NCBI GenBank assembly: GCA_005843825.1
Contig: SZXX01000019.1
Location: 1-37,473, forward strand
Direction: 5' to 3'
DNA length: 37,473 nucleotides
Source: Chlorobium sp.
Lineage (GTDB): Bacteria; Bacteroidota; Chlorobiia; Chlorobiales; Chlorobiaceae
Below the pieces are notes generated by a model. That model made no database searches. It saw only the letters and a program-made list of their open reading frames with translations, and had not been told where the DNA came from. Made by a program: the position numbers and the translations under genes. Of the stretch, positions 25,644 to 36,312 are shown piece after piece. Each line of letters begins with the position of its first letter. The first letter of the stretch is position 1.

Positions 25644-25742
25644 GTCCTATAGGGTACTAAGCAGCATATTGCCGTTTCTTTCAACAAATAGTTCTTTCTG
25701 AAAAAAACATTAAAAAGGGCTCTATCGCTGAAGTTAGGTCTT

Positions 25743-26162
25743 TCAATCCGCCGGAAATTGCGACTCATCCCAGTCATCGATCATATCCCAATTACGGCCA
25801 ATGATCTCGCCAGGCTCTGTCCCCTTTAAATAAACACTATGGCTGTCTGGGACTTCGACTAACCAGTCACATGGCATCCCTGTACCACCTTCCATTCGTT
25901 CATAAACACATACATCCTTCCAGCACATTATTCCACCTTGTTCAGCATAACATTCAAACCCTAATTTCCACCACTCATCGAGCAATCTCTTCATCGCGTC
26001 ATGGTTCATAGCCCCATCCCGAAAAAGATAGGTATCAAACCAGACCCGGGCGTTCAAGGCTGCGCTATGGTCTTTAAGACAGCGCTCCCAGCCTCCAGGA
26101 TATTTCTCCTCAATAACTTTTATTGGAACAATCAAATCTAGAAATTCCGTCATGATAGCCAT
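25743..26162 (-). CDS. Hypothetical acidic protein (139 residues)
   Basis: The protein starts MAIMTEFLDLIVPIKVIEEK; the ATG at 26162 is preceded by AAGGAG at 5 nt, a strong site by the standards of this genome, and decides against a longer frame from 26306. It is acidic and rich in tryptophan and aromatic residues (GGWERC, DEWWKLGFEC, NWDMIDDWDE). It has no membrane span and no motif I recognise. The acidic, Trp-rich small-protein character recalls immunity proteins of polymorphic toxins, but no toxin gene is adjacent, so this is only a suggestion. It has no close neighbours on its strand. Confidence 0.7.
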   Translation of the reverse strand: MAIMTEFLDLIVPIKVIEEKYPGGWERCLKDHSAALNARVWFDTYLFRDGAMNHDAMKRLLDEWWKLGFECYAEQGGIMCWKDVCVYERMEGGTGMPCDWLVEVPDSHSVYLKGTEPGEIIGRNWDMIDDWDESQFPAD

Positions 26163-26471
26163 TAAAGCTCCTTCTTGAAGAGGTGAATGGGGGGGTGTCA
26201 AAATGATAACAAAGAGAAAGTATTTCTTTAATCCAAATAGCCTTAGCAGAGGGTAGTCATTACGAAAGGAGATATAGTGTGGTGCCAGTCTTCTAAAAAT
26301 CATCATAACCGTTTATAAATAAATCGAATAACCGAAGGGGGCTTTATCTTCATCTCTCTGACTCCAACATCTTCCTCGCATTCTGTCAATAAAGAGATGT
26401 ATCATCTTGAGCAAAGTTTCATTATAATCAAGCACATTTGCCTGTGCATCCATTTTGATACCGTAATAGTC
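26163..26471. other. Divergent intergenic region between the 139-residue protein and the STAS gene
   Basis: The gap has a perfect TATAAT at 26423-26428, 43 bp before the STAS start codon and on its strand, but no good -35 at the expected distance. A GGGGGGG run lies near 26190. No gene or known RNA is seen. Confidence 0.3.
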
Positions 26472-27107
26472 ATGAAATCTTCAGTTACCATCCGTAGAGA
26501 GATAACCGTCCTGAAAATCGAAGAAGGCATCTTTGACTTTCGTCATGGGGAAGGATTTAACTCAACAGTTGCGGACCTGCTTGTCAAGGAAGAGAGCAAA
26601 AACCTTATCATCGATTTTTCCGATGTCAAAGCCATCGACCCCACGGTCGTATCCTCAATCCGATATGCTCAAGAGTTTGCCAACAAGAGTGGAGGGGTGG
26701 TTATTTTTGTCTCCCTCTGCAAGCTCATCAAGGATATGCTGAAACTCCAGGAACTGGACAAACAGCTCTATATTTATTCATCAATTCATGAGGTGCTGAC
26801 GCTGATCGCTCCTGACGTGAAAGGCAAAAGGCAAGTTCGCAGAAAAAAAATCGTGCACCCTGATGATATTATTGATGAACTGCTCAAGAGTGAAGTTGTT
26901 GCCATACCGAATATTCCTGATGATGATCTTCACGAAGAGCTTAATCTTCAAGACGACGCAGAAGAAGAACTTGAAAAGGATCTTGATACTTCCGGGCAGG
27001 AATCCGACGAGCAGGATCCTTCCGATGTTACAGATGCGAAAGAATCACGCCCAAAAAAAAGAGGGAAATCAAAATCAGCTGACACTGCGTCCAAGCCGGC
27101 AAAATAA
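26472..27107 (+). CDS. STAS-domain protein with long charged C-terminal tail
   Basis: The 211-residue protein has an N-terminal STAS domain (about 1-112) of the anti-anti-sigma type: IRREITVLKIEEG, the strand LIIDFSDVKAIDP and a final amphipathic helix with DMLKLQELDKQLYIY. At the place of the phosphorylated serine (canonical DSSGL) it has DPTVV, so T58 could be the target or the site may be lost. A tail of about 100 residues is first acidic (many D/E in 150-190), then lysine-rich. The start at 26472 is chosen to begin the domain; an upstream frame from 26397 would add a hydrophobic stretch. No kinase or phosphatase partner is adjacent. Confidence 0.8.
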   Translation: MKSSVTIRREITVLKIEEGIFDFRHGEGFNSTVADLLVKEESKNLIIDFSDVKAIDPTVVSSIRYAQEFANKSGGVVIFVSLCKLIKDMLKLQELDKQLYIYSSIHEVLTLIAPDVKGKRQVRRKKIVHPDDIIDELLKSEVVAIPNIPDDDLHEELNLQDDAEEELEKDLDTSGQESDEQDPSDVTDAKESRPKKRGKSKSADTASKPAK

Positions 27108-27216
27108 TAACATGGCCACCGCTATAATCCCCGGGTGAAAGAAGATTTGTCAGCAGATACTGAACTTGCCTAGGGCCACCGTGGATAATTACAAAACCAG
27201 ACAGTCCAACATCCCC

Positions 27217-27247
27217 TTGACATCCCGAAACGCAGTGAGGGATCTAT
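27217..27247. repeat. Intergenic palindromic element, probable dispersed repeat
   Basis: ATCCC (27222-27226) and GGGAT (27239-27243) flank a 12-nt centre containing CGAAACGCAGTGA. This ATCCCGAA...GTGAGGGATCT wording is like the small dispersed repeats found between genes in many bacteria. A shorter relative with TCATCCCGA lies near 20924. The 174-bp gap 27108-27281 holds no gene that I can see. Confidence 0.35.
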
Positions 27248-27281
27248 TTTCTCTCCTCACCCAACTGCCAACGGTTCCCCC

Positions 27282-27482
27282 CTAAACCTCTTGTTTGTTT
27301 TGAGTGGTTTTTTTCTCCGGAGGTTCGATAGCATTTTTGATTTCACCTTCAAACTCACTTTGGGCTTTTTTAAACTCCCTCACCCCTTTTCCCATTCCCC
27401 TCATAAGTTCAGGTAATTTAGATGGGCCGAAAAGTAAAAGAACGGCTCCACCAATCAGCACTAAATCCATTTGTCCAAACAT
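27282..27482 (-). CDS. tatA: Sec-independent protein translocase TatA/E
   Basis: The 66-residue protein has the TatA pattern: a short N-terminus, one membrane span (about 8-20, LVLIGGAVLLLF), the FGPSKLPEL hinge, an amphipathic helix (MRGMGKGVREFKKAQ) and a charged tail. TatA oligomers form the passage for folded twin-arginine proteins together with TatC. AAGGAG lies 7 nt before the ATG. tatC is not in this window, so the rest of the system must be elsewhere. The gene stands alone between the STAS gene and a ParB-fold protein gene. Confidence 0.92.
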   Translation of the reverse strand: MFGQMDLVLIGGAVLLLFGPSKLPELMRGMGKGVREFKKAQSEFEGEIKNAIEPPEKKTTQNKQEV

Positions 27483-27571
27483 TGCAAAACTCCTTCAGGT
27501 TTTATGTCGGCAATTAATTGAATGTTAAAAATGTTTTTTTCAGGTTCCCTCCATAGCTTGATGCACACCTG

Positions 27572-27946
27572 CTAAATGATTTTACAGGGAATAACCGCAT
27601 CTTCATCGAACGAATATACTGCGCATAACCGATGATATCCATCGGCAATGATGAGCTTGCCATTAAAGGTATCCCGCACTAAAAGAAGGGGAGCAATAGC
27701 AGCACCGGATTCTATTTTCTTTTGATCCTTTAAAACATGAGAATTGCTGACGCCAAGAAGCGATAGCGAGGATGCCCTGAAAATGTCTTTCGCCTTGAAC
27801 TTGGAAATTGGTGTTTTTTTCAATTCTTTCACAATCTTCTTTGCAAATGTTTCTTCGAACAGTATGCTCAAATATGATTTTGCCGCCGGATAATCATGAT
27901 CTTCCGGCGCACTCAGCCATTTGATTTCAAACATTTTCTTTGCCAT
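27572..27946 (-). CDS. Small ParB/sulfiredoxin-fold protein
   Basis: The 124-residue protein has a C-terminal stretch ADGYHRLCAVYSFDEDAVIPCKI, which matches the (x)DGxHRxxAa pattern of the ParB nuclease/sulfiredoxin-like fold, preceded by PLLLVRDTFNGKLII. The N-terminal half is helical and lysine-rich (KKIVKELKKTPISKFKAKDI). No DNA-binding HTH of chromosomal ParB is present, so it is not a partition protein. AAGGAG lies 8 nt before the ATG. Similar small proteins occur as stand-alone genes of unknown function; a nucleotide-binding or hydrolytic role is possible. Confidence 0.75.
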   Translation of the reverse strand: MAKKMFEIKWLSAPEDHDYPAAKSYLSILFEETFAKKIVKELKKTPISKFKAKDIFRASSLSLLGVSNSHVLKDQKKIESGAAIAPLLLVRDTFNGKLIIADGYHRLCAVYSFDEDAVIPCKII

Positions 27947-27994
27947 TGGTCCATCTCCTTTATTATTATTTGCTTCAGGTTGGCCGCAGAAGGG

Positions 27995-28648
27995 TTATTG
28001 ATTTGCCTGCTCTGGACGCTTTCGTTCCCTTCGATATTTTGTCACTGCAAAAACAATGACCACAACAAAAACTACCGTTACCGGAACACTGTACAGAACA
28101 ACAAATTCACCTATATTCTGCCAATGTTTACCGAGCAGATACCCGCCGTAAACCAGTAGGATATTCCAGATTGATGCACTTATTCCTGCAGCAATGAGCA
28201 CCAGAAAAGCATTCAGGTGCATTAAGCCGGTAACCGGAGAAATTAATGACCGGGAGCCTAAAAGAAAGCGGTTGAGAAGCACAGCCAGATAACCATGAGC
28301 AGCAAACCGTTTGCGTATAAATTCCATCTCAGTGGGCGGAAAAATCCTATGAATTCTTTCACCCCATCGAGGAGGGGTTGCAGAAATATCTCTGGCATAG
28401 AGTTTCATTCCAAACTTCCTGCTGATGAGGTAGATAACCATAAACCCCAATGTTGAGCCAAGTGAAGGCCATAAAATAACCAATACGATACTAAGTTTTT
28501 TGTATACAAGCAGATACCCTGTTAACGCAATAGGAGCATCAAAAGGGACTATAGGGAAAAAATTTTTCAGAAACGCAATGATAAAGAGAAGCAAATATAT
28601 TGCCATTGGGTCCGCGGACTGCACGAAGGCAATTACTGATTCAAACAT
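27995..28648 (-). CDS. DedA/VTT-family membrane protein
   Basis: The 217-residue protein has the VTT (SNARE-associated/DedA) layout: N-terminal re-entrant region, FIRKRFAAHGYLAVLLNRFLLGSRSLISPVTGL (about 110-142), and further membrane spans to about 200, then a basic tail. The R...G.R motif before the ISPVTG loop is the family hallmark. DedA proteins act in undecaprenyl-phosphate or phospholipid flipping and in membrane homeostasis. The gene lies 48 bp upstream of the ParB-fold gene on the same strand. Confidence 0.85.
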   Translation of the reverse strand: MFESVIAFVQSADPMAIYLLLFIIAFLKNFFPIVPFDAPIALTGYLLVYKKLSIVLVILWPSLGSTLGFMVIYLISRKFGMKLYARDISATPPRWGERIHRIFPPTEMEFIRKRFAAHGYLAVLLNRFLLGSRSLISPVTGLMHLNAFLVLIAAGISASIWNILLVYGGYLLGKHWQNIGEFVVLYSVPVTVVFVVVIVFAVTKYRRERKRPEQANQ

Positions 28649-28981
28649 GAGTATTGAGGGGTATTCTGTTCAAGGAGTAAAGGTTTTATCATGGTCTTCC
28701 TGCTCTTTTTTTCTTCTAAAGATACCATAAAAGGAGAAATTGACATACGCTTACGCTTTATCCTTGAAGAGCATCTGCATTTGAAAGCAGCCATGCCAGC
28801 AACTGGTCATGTTATAACTTTAAGGTCATAAATTGTCCTTTTGACCTCCGTGATTCATCGGATTGTCAATCTTTGGCAAAACTTCCGATTTTGGGTTGCG
28901 TGTGTTGGATGAATTACTATTTTGACAGTGCGTTACAGATGATGATGATGATCGTTTTTATATGTTATTAACAAGGATACT
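28649..28981. other. Divergent intergenic region, no supported gene
   Basis: The gap lies between dedA-type and DUF2721 genes. It has a TTGACA at 28923-28928 but no matching -10 at 16-18 bp, and an (ATG)4-like triplet run near 28937-28949. A 46-codon frame at 28691-28831 is open but has no protein-like features I can defend. Confidence 0.3.
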
Positions 28982-29461
28982 ATGTCAGTTACTTCATTCA
29001 GGGAGCTTGTCCCTATTCTTCAGACCGCAATCGGACCGATGATTCTTATTTCCGGTCTTGGTCTTCTTCTTCTGACCATGACCAACCGCCTTGGTCGTGT
29101 TATTGACCGGTCAAGATCACTCCTTGATGATCTGGAGTCAAATTCTGAGTCGTATGTTCTGCGCATAAACAGGGAGGTGGCTATTCTCTGGAAAAGGGCA
29201 CGGTATATTCGTGTTGCTATTCTGCTGGCCTGTATGACATGTTTTGGTGCTTCAATGCTCATTATCATGCTGTTTCTCAGTGCTCTGGTAAATATAGACC
29301 TGCCAATGGTGTTATCGGCTGTATTTATCGGCAGTATGCTCTGTTTAAGTACGTCACTGCTCTTTTTTTTCCTTGATGTGAATATGAATCTTGCCGCATT
29401 CAGAATAGAGATGGAGAGCCACGACAAGAAAAGGCTTATTCTTGAGAAAAAAGGATACTGA
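28982..29461 (+). CDS. DUF2721 family membrane protein
   Basis: The 159-residue protein matches DUF2721: an N-terminal span (about 10-33, LISGLGLLLLTMTNRLGRVIDR) followed by a basic, arginine-rich cytoplasmic segment, then two further spans (about 75-100 and 106-130). The MTNRLGRVIDRSR segment is the family's conserved core. The function is unknown. AAGGA precedes the ATG by 4-5 nt. It ends 29 bp from the convergent xerD stop. A single gene, no operon partner seen. Confidence 0.82.
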   Translation: MSVTSFRELVPILQTAIGPMILISGLGLLLLTMTNRLGRVIDRSRSLLDDLESNSESYVLRINREVAILWKRARYIRVAILLACMTCFGASMLIIMLFLSALVNIDLPMVLSAVFIGSMLCLSTSLLFFFLDVNMNLAAFRIEMESHDKKRLILEKKGY

Positions 29462-29490
29462 AAAACATCGTATCGCCGTCACCATCTCTG

Positions 29491-30405
29491 TCATCCCCTC
29501 GGATGAAAGGTTTTATGGACCTCCTTGATGAAGGAACGGTCGATATGAGTGTAAATCTGTGTAGTGACAATCGAACTGTGGCCGAGCATTTCCTGTACGG
29601 CGCGCAGGTCGGCCCCGCCTTCAAGAAGATGGGTTGCAAACGTATGGCGGAATGTATGCGGGCTGATTTTTTTTTCAATTCCTGCGAGCTGTGCATAGTG
29701 TTCCACCATTGAGTATATGGCCATCCTTGACAGCTTTTTCCCCCTCGAATTAAGAAAGAGATAGTCGTCCGAGTCCCCCTTCACCAGCGACAGGCGAAGC
29801 CCCGTCCTGTATTGATTTACCCATTGTACAGCCGAGTCACCGACCGGCACAAGCCTCTCTTTCGATCCCTTTCCGAAAATCCTTACAAACCCTGCCTCCA
29901 GATAAAGACTCTGTTGCTGTATGTTTACAAGTTCGCTCACCCTGACTCCGGTTGCATAAAGCAGTTCGAGCAATGCCTTATCTCTTGAGCCATATTTGCT
30001 TTGAGCGGTATTGCCCAGAGGCGCTTCAAGCAGGCGCATGGTTTCCTCAACACTCAAAACGGCAGGGAGGTATCTGGCCAGCTTTGGCAGATGGAGATTT
30101 TCCGCCGGGTTGGTATCAAGGGCGCGTTCAATAACCAGAAATTTGTGAAATGATCGAATGGCCGATATGTTTCTGGCCATCGAACTTGCCTCCAATCCGG
30201 TCTCATAAAGTTCGCTGATGAACCGTTCGATATGACTCGCTGTTATGCCCCTCATCTCTCTGGCGCTCTCCTGCATGAACATGAGGTAGCGCTTAAGGTC
30301 GTTGTTGTATGACTCCCTTGTGTTTTGCGAAAAGTTGCGCTCAATCAGCATATAATTCAGGAAATTCTCAAGAGCGCTCCTGAACTGGCTATGCAGCGTG
30401 TCCAT
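29491..30405 (-). CDS. xerD: Tyrosine recombinase XerD
   Basis: From the ATG at 30405 the protein is 304 residues, close to E. coli XerD (298). The N-terminal core-binding domain contains ERNFSQNTRESYNNDLKRY; the catalytic domain has the Arg in TGVRVSEL, the HTFRHTFATHLLEGGADLR box, GHSSIVTTQIYTH and the nucleophile tyrosine within it. The closing KEVHKTFHPRG is the XerD-type ending. XerC/XerD resolve chromosome dimers at dif. Longer starts (ATG 30450, TTG 30453) would overlap rsmB by up to 65 nt; the chosen one overlaps by 17 nt. It is chromosomal housekeeping, not a mobile integrase. Confidence 0.88.
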   Translation of the reverse strand: MDTLHSQFRSALENFLNYMLIERNFSQNTRESYNNDLKRYLMFMQESAREMRGITASHIERFISELYETGLEASSMARNISAIRSFHKFLVIERALDTNPAENLHLPKLARYLPAVLSVEETMRLLEAPLGNTAQSKYGSRDKALLELLYATGVRVSELVNIQQQSLYLEAGFVRIFGKGSKERLVPVGDSAVQWVNQYRTGLRLSLVKGDSDDYLFLNSRGKKLSRMAIYSMVEHYAQLAGIEKKISPHTFRHTFATHLLEGGADLRAVQEMLGHSSIVTTQIYTHIDRSFIKEVHKTFHPRG

Positions 30406-31747
30406 CTGACGACGGTCTTGTTTTGCGCAATCGTTGACAGAATCCGCCATCAAAACCCGGATTCATGCCTGGCAGGGTTAGTATGGCGCCCTTATTTTCC
30501 TGCTCCTGTCTGAATGCTTCAGGGACGCTGTCATTTTCTGTATCCGCAACAAAATCGTGATGACGAAGGAGAAAAGCCTCAATCTGCAGCGCATTCTCTT
30601 CAGGCTCGATGGAGCATGTGGCATACACCAGAATACCACCTTCGTCAAGAAGTTCCGCGGCATGGTCAAGCAGTTCCGCCTGAAGCGTCAGAAGCTCCTT
30701 CAGCGTTGCGGGGGTCAATTTCCAACGCAGTTCAGCACGCCGTCCTAAAACGCCCGTTCCACTGCAGGGTACATCAAGCAGAATGCTGTCAGGTCGTTTT
30801 TCAGGCACGTAGCTCCTTGCGTCAGCGACCACCGTGGTGATGATGGTTATGCCGAGGGCCTCGGAGTGGGTCTCTGTCTTCAAGAGTTTCTGTTCATAAA
30901 GGTCCACAGAGGTGAGCTCTCCCTGGTTCTGCATCAGTTCAGCCATGTATGTGGATTTCCCGCCTGGTGCTGCACAGAGGTCAAGCACAGTACTTTTTTG
31001 TCGAGGGTTAAGCAACAGGCAGGGAAGTCCTTGAGTGGGATTTTGAACGCTGCAGAGTCCTTCAGTTACAGCAGGCTCAAAGCTGTTGAAATCCTTTGAA
31101 AGAAAGAAGTTTTCAATGCCGCACTCTTCATGCGCTGCAGCCTCAAGCACCAGGCCGGAAAAAAACTCCTTCAGGGATGTTCTGAGGCTGTTTATCCGGA
31201 ATCCGAACAGAGGGAACTGGTTATTATAGGTGAGTGTAGCTTCGGTTTGTTCTCTCCCGTAGTTTCCGAGCCAGCGCTCAACCAGCCACAGCGGGTGCGA
31301 ATATTTTGTGGCCAGCTGCTCTTCCGGGCTTTTATCCTTCAGCCACTCATCAAGTGCTACACTTTCTGGAGTGATCTTTCGTAATACACCGTTGACAAGC
31401 TTCGACATTCTTTCGCCCTTGTACTTTCGTGCAAGTTTTACACATTCGTTCACAGCTGCCCAGTCCGGAACCTTGTCAAAAAAGAGAATCTGATAAGCAC
31501 CGAGGCGGAAAATATTTCTCATTACCGGTGCGGCTTTTTCAAGCTTGTGGTGGTAGAAGTGTGAGATGATGAAGTCAAGCTGACTGCGGTATCGGAGGAC
31601 TCCGTTCACCAACCCGGTTGCCAGAGCACGGTCGATACGGTTAAGGGTCGTGTGCTGCAGCATCCGGTGCAGCAGCTGATCTGATCTTTTGTTGTCGGTC
31701 TCAAGTGCCTGCAGGACGTTCAGAGCCAGTTCTCGTGCTGTGATCAT
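30389..31747 (-). CDS. rsmB: 16S rRNA (cytosine-967-C5)-methyltransferase RsmB
   Basis: From the ATG at 31747 (MITARELALNVLQAL) the protein is 452 residues, near the usual 430. The N-terminal half is a NusB-like RNA-binding domain (about 1-140), then the SAM-dependent methyltransferase: SAM loop LDLCAAPGGKSTY, LDVPCSGTGVLGR with one catalytic cysteine, and VYATCSIEPEENALQ with the second. The frame could start upstream at 31846, but that would run the N-terminus to the edge of the riboswitch and adds an unlikely extension. It is divergent to the SAM riboswitch and metY, and its 3' end overlaps xerD. Confidence 0.9.
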   Translation of the reverse strand: MITARELALNVLQALETDNKRSDQLLHRMLQHTTLNRIDRALATGLVNGVLRYRSQLDFIISHFYHHKLEKAAPVMRNIFRLGAYQILFFDKVPDWAAVNECVKLARKYKGERMSKLVNGVLRKITPESVALDEWLKDKSPEEQLATKYSHPLWLVERWLGNYGREQTEATLTYNNQFPLFGFRINSLRTSLKEFFSGLVLEAAAHEECGIENFFLSKDFNSFEPAVTEGLCSVQNPTQGLPCLLLNPRQKSTVLDLCAAPGGKSTYMAELMQNQGELTSVDLYEQKLLKTETHSEALGITIITTVVADARSYVPEKRPDSILLDVPCSGTGVLGRRAELRWKLTPATLKELLTLQAELLDHAAELLDEGGILVYATCSIEPEENALQIEAFLLRHHDFVADTENDSVPEAFRQEQENKGAILTLPGMNPGFDGGFCQRLRKTRPSSDGHAA

Positions 31748-31855
31748 GGAAAATGATAAATAACATTTAAGTGCATTGCCCTCTTCAGGCTGTTTGTAAA
31801 ATACTATTCCCTGTCGTAGATTAACTGAACTAAATGTTCTTTTCAAGTTTTTAAG

Positions 31856-31962
31856 CTATCATCCAGAAAGGTGGAGGGACTGGCCCTGAGAAGCCTTGGC
31901 AACCGTCATTGCACAATGAGTGGTGCCAATTCCATCCCGGAGTAAGAACCGGGAATGATGAT

Positions 31963-31964
<2 letters not shown>
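31856..31964 (+). ncRNA. SAM-I riboswitch (S-box) of the metY-metX operon
   Basis: The conserved core AGGTGGAGGGACTGGCCC followed by TTGGCAACC is present at 31869-31904. P1 can form from 31856-31863 and 31957-31964; a P3 hairpin CATTG-CA-CAATG and a P4 hairpin CCCGG...CCGGG are visible. Binding of SAM should stabilise P1 and turn the downstream methionine genes off. Confidence 0.92.
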
Positions 31965-34447
<2,483 letters not shown>

Positions 34448-34463
<16 letters not shown>

Positions 34464-35743
34464 GTAATCTCGTCAAACCTCGTATAGTGCCGTAAAACCT
34501 CCGGCACCCGTATGTTGCCTTCCGGAGTCTGGTAATGCTCAAGCAGCGATACCATCAGTCGGGAGGTCGCCAGGCCGGAACCGTTCAGGGTATGCACGAA
34601 CTCCGGTTTCGACTTGCTGTCAGGTTTGAAACGTATGTTTGCACGCCTTGCCTGGTAATCCTCAAAGTTCGAACAGCTTGATGCTTCAAGATATTTGTTT
34701 TCCGCAGGCGACCAGACTTCGATATCATAACATTTCGTAGCGTTTGCACTGATATCTCCACTGCAGAGCAACAGTACTCGGTAAGGGATCTTCAGGGCGA
34801 TGAGGATCGCTTCAGCGTTTTCTCGAATTTGTTCAAGAGTTTTGTATGACTCTTCCGGTCTGGTAAACTTTACCATTTCGACTTTGTTGAACTGATGCAC
34901 TCTCAGGAACCCTCTGGTATCCTTGCCATAACTGCCCGCTTCCCGTCTGAAACATGCAGAATAGGCCGCATAGGATATCGGCAGAGCGCTCTGATCCAGC
35001 ATTTCACCCCTGTGCAGATTCGTTATCGGGACTTCAGCCGTCGGTATGGCGTAAAGGTTGTCCTCCTGCATATGGTACACCTGATCGGCAAATTTTGGCC
35101 ACTGTCCAGTTCCCCTCAGCGATTCCTGATTGACGAAAAAGGGAGGGAACACTTCGGTATATCCATGCTTCTCTGTGTGCAGGTCGAGCATAAAATTGAT
35201 CAGTGCGCGTTCAAGGCGTGCGCCTTTTCCGATATAAGCGGGAAAGCCGGCCCCGCTAACCTTTGCCCCACGTTCAAAATCAAGGATTCCTAGGGATTTG
35301 CCCAGCTCAAGATGGTTTTTTATCGCGAAGTTCAGATCGTACTCAAAGTTCACCGGCTCTTTGAACATCAGGTTATCTTCCGCAGAGCGTCCTGCAGGTA
35401 CCGAGTGGTGAAGTTTATTGGGGAGACAGAGAAGAATAGTTTCAATCTCTTCTTCAATTCGGTTGAGCAGTGTATCCATTCCTGCTATATCTTCAGAAAC
35501 TCTCTTCATCTCAATAATCAGGTCATCCCCTGATCCCTGACCGCTTTTTTTAATCTCCGCGATCTCTTTGGATACCTTGTTTCTGAGAGCTTTCTGGTCA
35601 TCAGAGTGCTGTACCAGCTCCTTGCGCTTTTTGTCAAGGGCAAGAAGTTCAGCAACTTTTGGTTCTTCGGAAGAAAGCTGGCGCCTGCGCAGCATGTCGA
35701 CGACCTCTTCCGGATTTTGACGGATAACGTTGATATCAAGCAT
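34448..35743 (-). CDS. serS: Seryl-tRNA synthetase
   Basis: The 431-residue class II synthetase charges tRNA-Ser. An N-terminal antiparallel coiled coil (about 25-105, binds the tRNA extra arm) is followed by the catalytic core: motif 2 [26 protein letters not shown] (about 260-290) and motif 3 with [18 protein letters not shown] (about 392-410). Length and order match bacterial SerRS. It is 20 bp downstream of the yqeY gene, same strand, and likely cotranscribed with it. Confidence 0.95.
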
Positions 35744-35763
35744 GATGGTAAAAAAAGATGAGG

Positions 35764-36222
35764 TTATGCTGAAAGCAGTGATTTGACGATTTGCTGAACC
35801 TTGGTGCCGTCAGCTTTACCCTTCAGCGCTTTCATGGCTTCTCCCATCACCTTCCCGATCTCCTTCATGGATGTTGCCCCTGTTTTAGTAACTACATCCT
35901 TCACAATAGCAATAACTTCATCATCGCTTACTGGCTCAGGAAGATACTCTTCAATAACAGTAAGCTCCGAAAGCTCTATAGCCGCAAGGTCAGGACGGTT
36001 TCCCGCAGTGAACTGCTCAATGGCATCGCGGCGTTTTTTTGCAATACTGACCAGTACCTCTAACTCCTGCTCCTCATTAAGAACACCTACGCCACCAACG
36101 CGAATCGATACCTCTTTTTCAAGCAAAGTGGCCCGGATAGAACGAATTGCATTAAGGCGGACTTTATCGCCGCTTTTCATGGAGCTTTTGAGATCCTGGT
36201 CTATTTTTTCTTTCAGACTCAT
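35764..36222 (-). CDS. yqeY: GatB/YqeY domain protein
   Basis: The 152-residue protein is a YqeY-type protein: N-terminal helical domain ([34 protein letters not shown]) and a C-terminal GatB/YqeY tail-like domain with [18 protein letters not shown] (about 122-140). The C-terminal domain resembles the tRNA-binding tail of GatB, but YqeY alone lacks the amidotransferase core; its function is not settled. It lies between the SDR gene upstream (90 bp gap) and serS downstream, a translation-related context. Confidence 0.92.
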   Translation of the reverse strand: MSLKEKIDQDLKSSMKSGDKVRLNAIRSIRATLLEKEVSIRVGGVGVLNEEQELEVLVSIAKKRRDAIEQFTAGNRPDLAAIELSELTVIEEYLPEPVSDDEVIAIVKDVVTKTGATSMKEIGKVMGEAMKALKGKADGTKVQQIVKSLLSA

Positions 36223-36312
36223 GGTCGATTATTGTTCAAATTTATAGTTTAAAAAGGAGTACCTGAAAATACAGGAAAAAATGCGGCTTTCCCACAAGAG
36301 CTTTTGCATTGT

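Noticed and set aside
25600-25660. Possible cyclic-di-GMP riboswitch on either strand
   Set aside because: Some GC-rich hairpin wording is present but the conserved aptamer core is missing; a weak terminator explains it better.
28691-28831. 46-codon plus-strand frame between DedA and DUF2721 genes
   Set aside because: Has a passable AAAGG site but no recognisable features, and stops in a region without neighbours on the strand; not enough support.
29491-30405. XerD-type recombinase as an integrase of a mobile element
   Set aside because: Length, ending and linkage to rsmB match the housekeeping XerD; no flanking att-like repeat or tRNA gene is visible.
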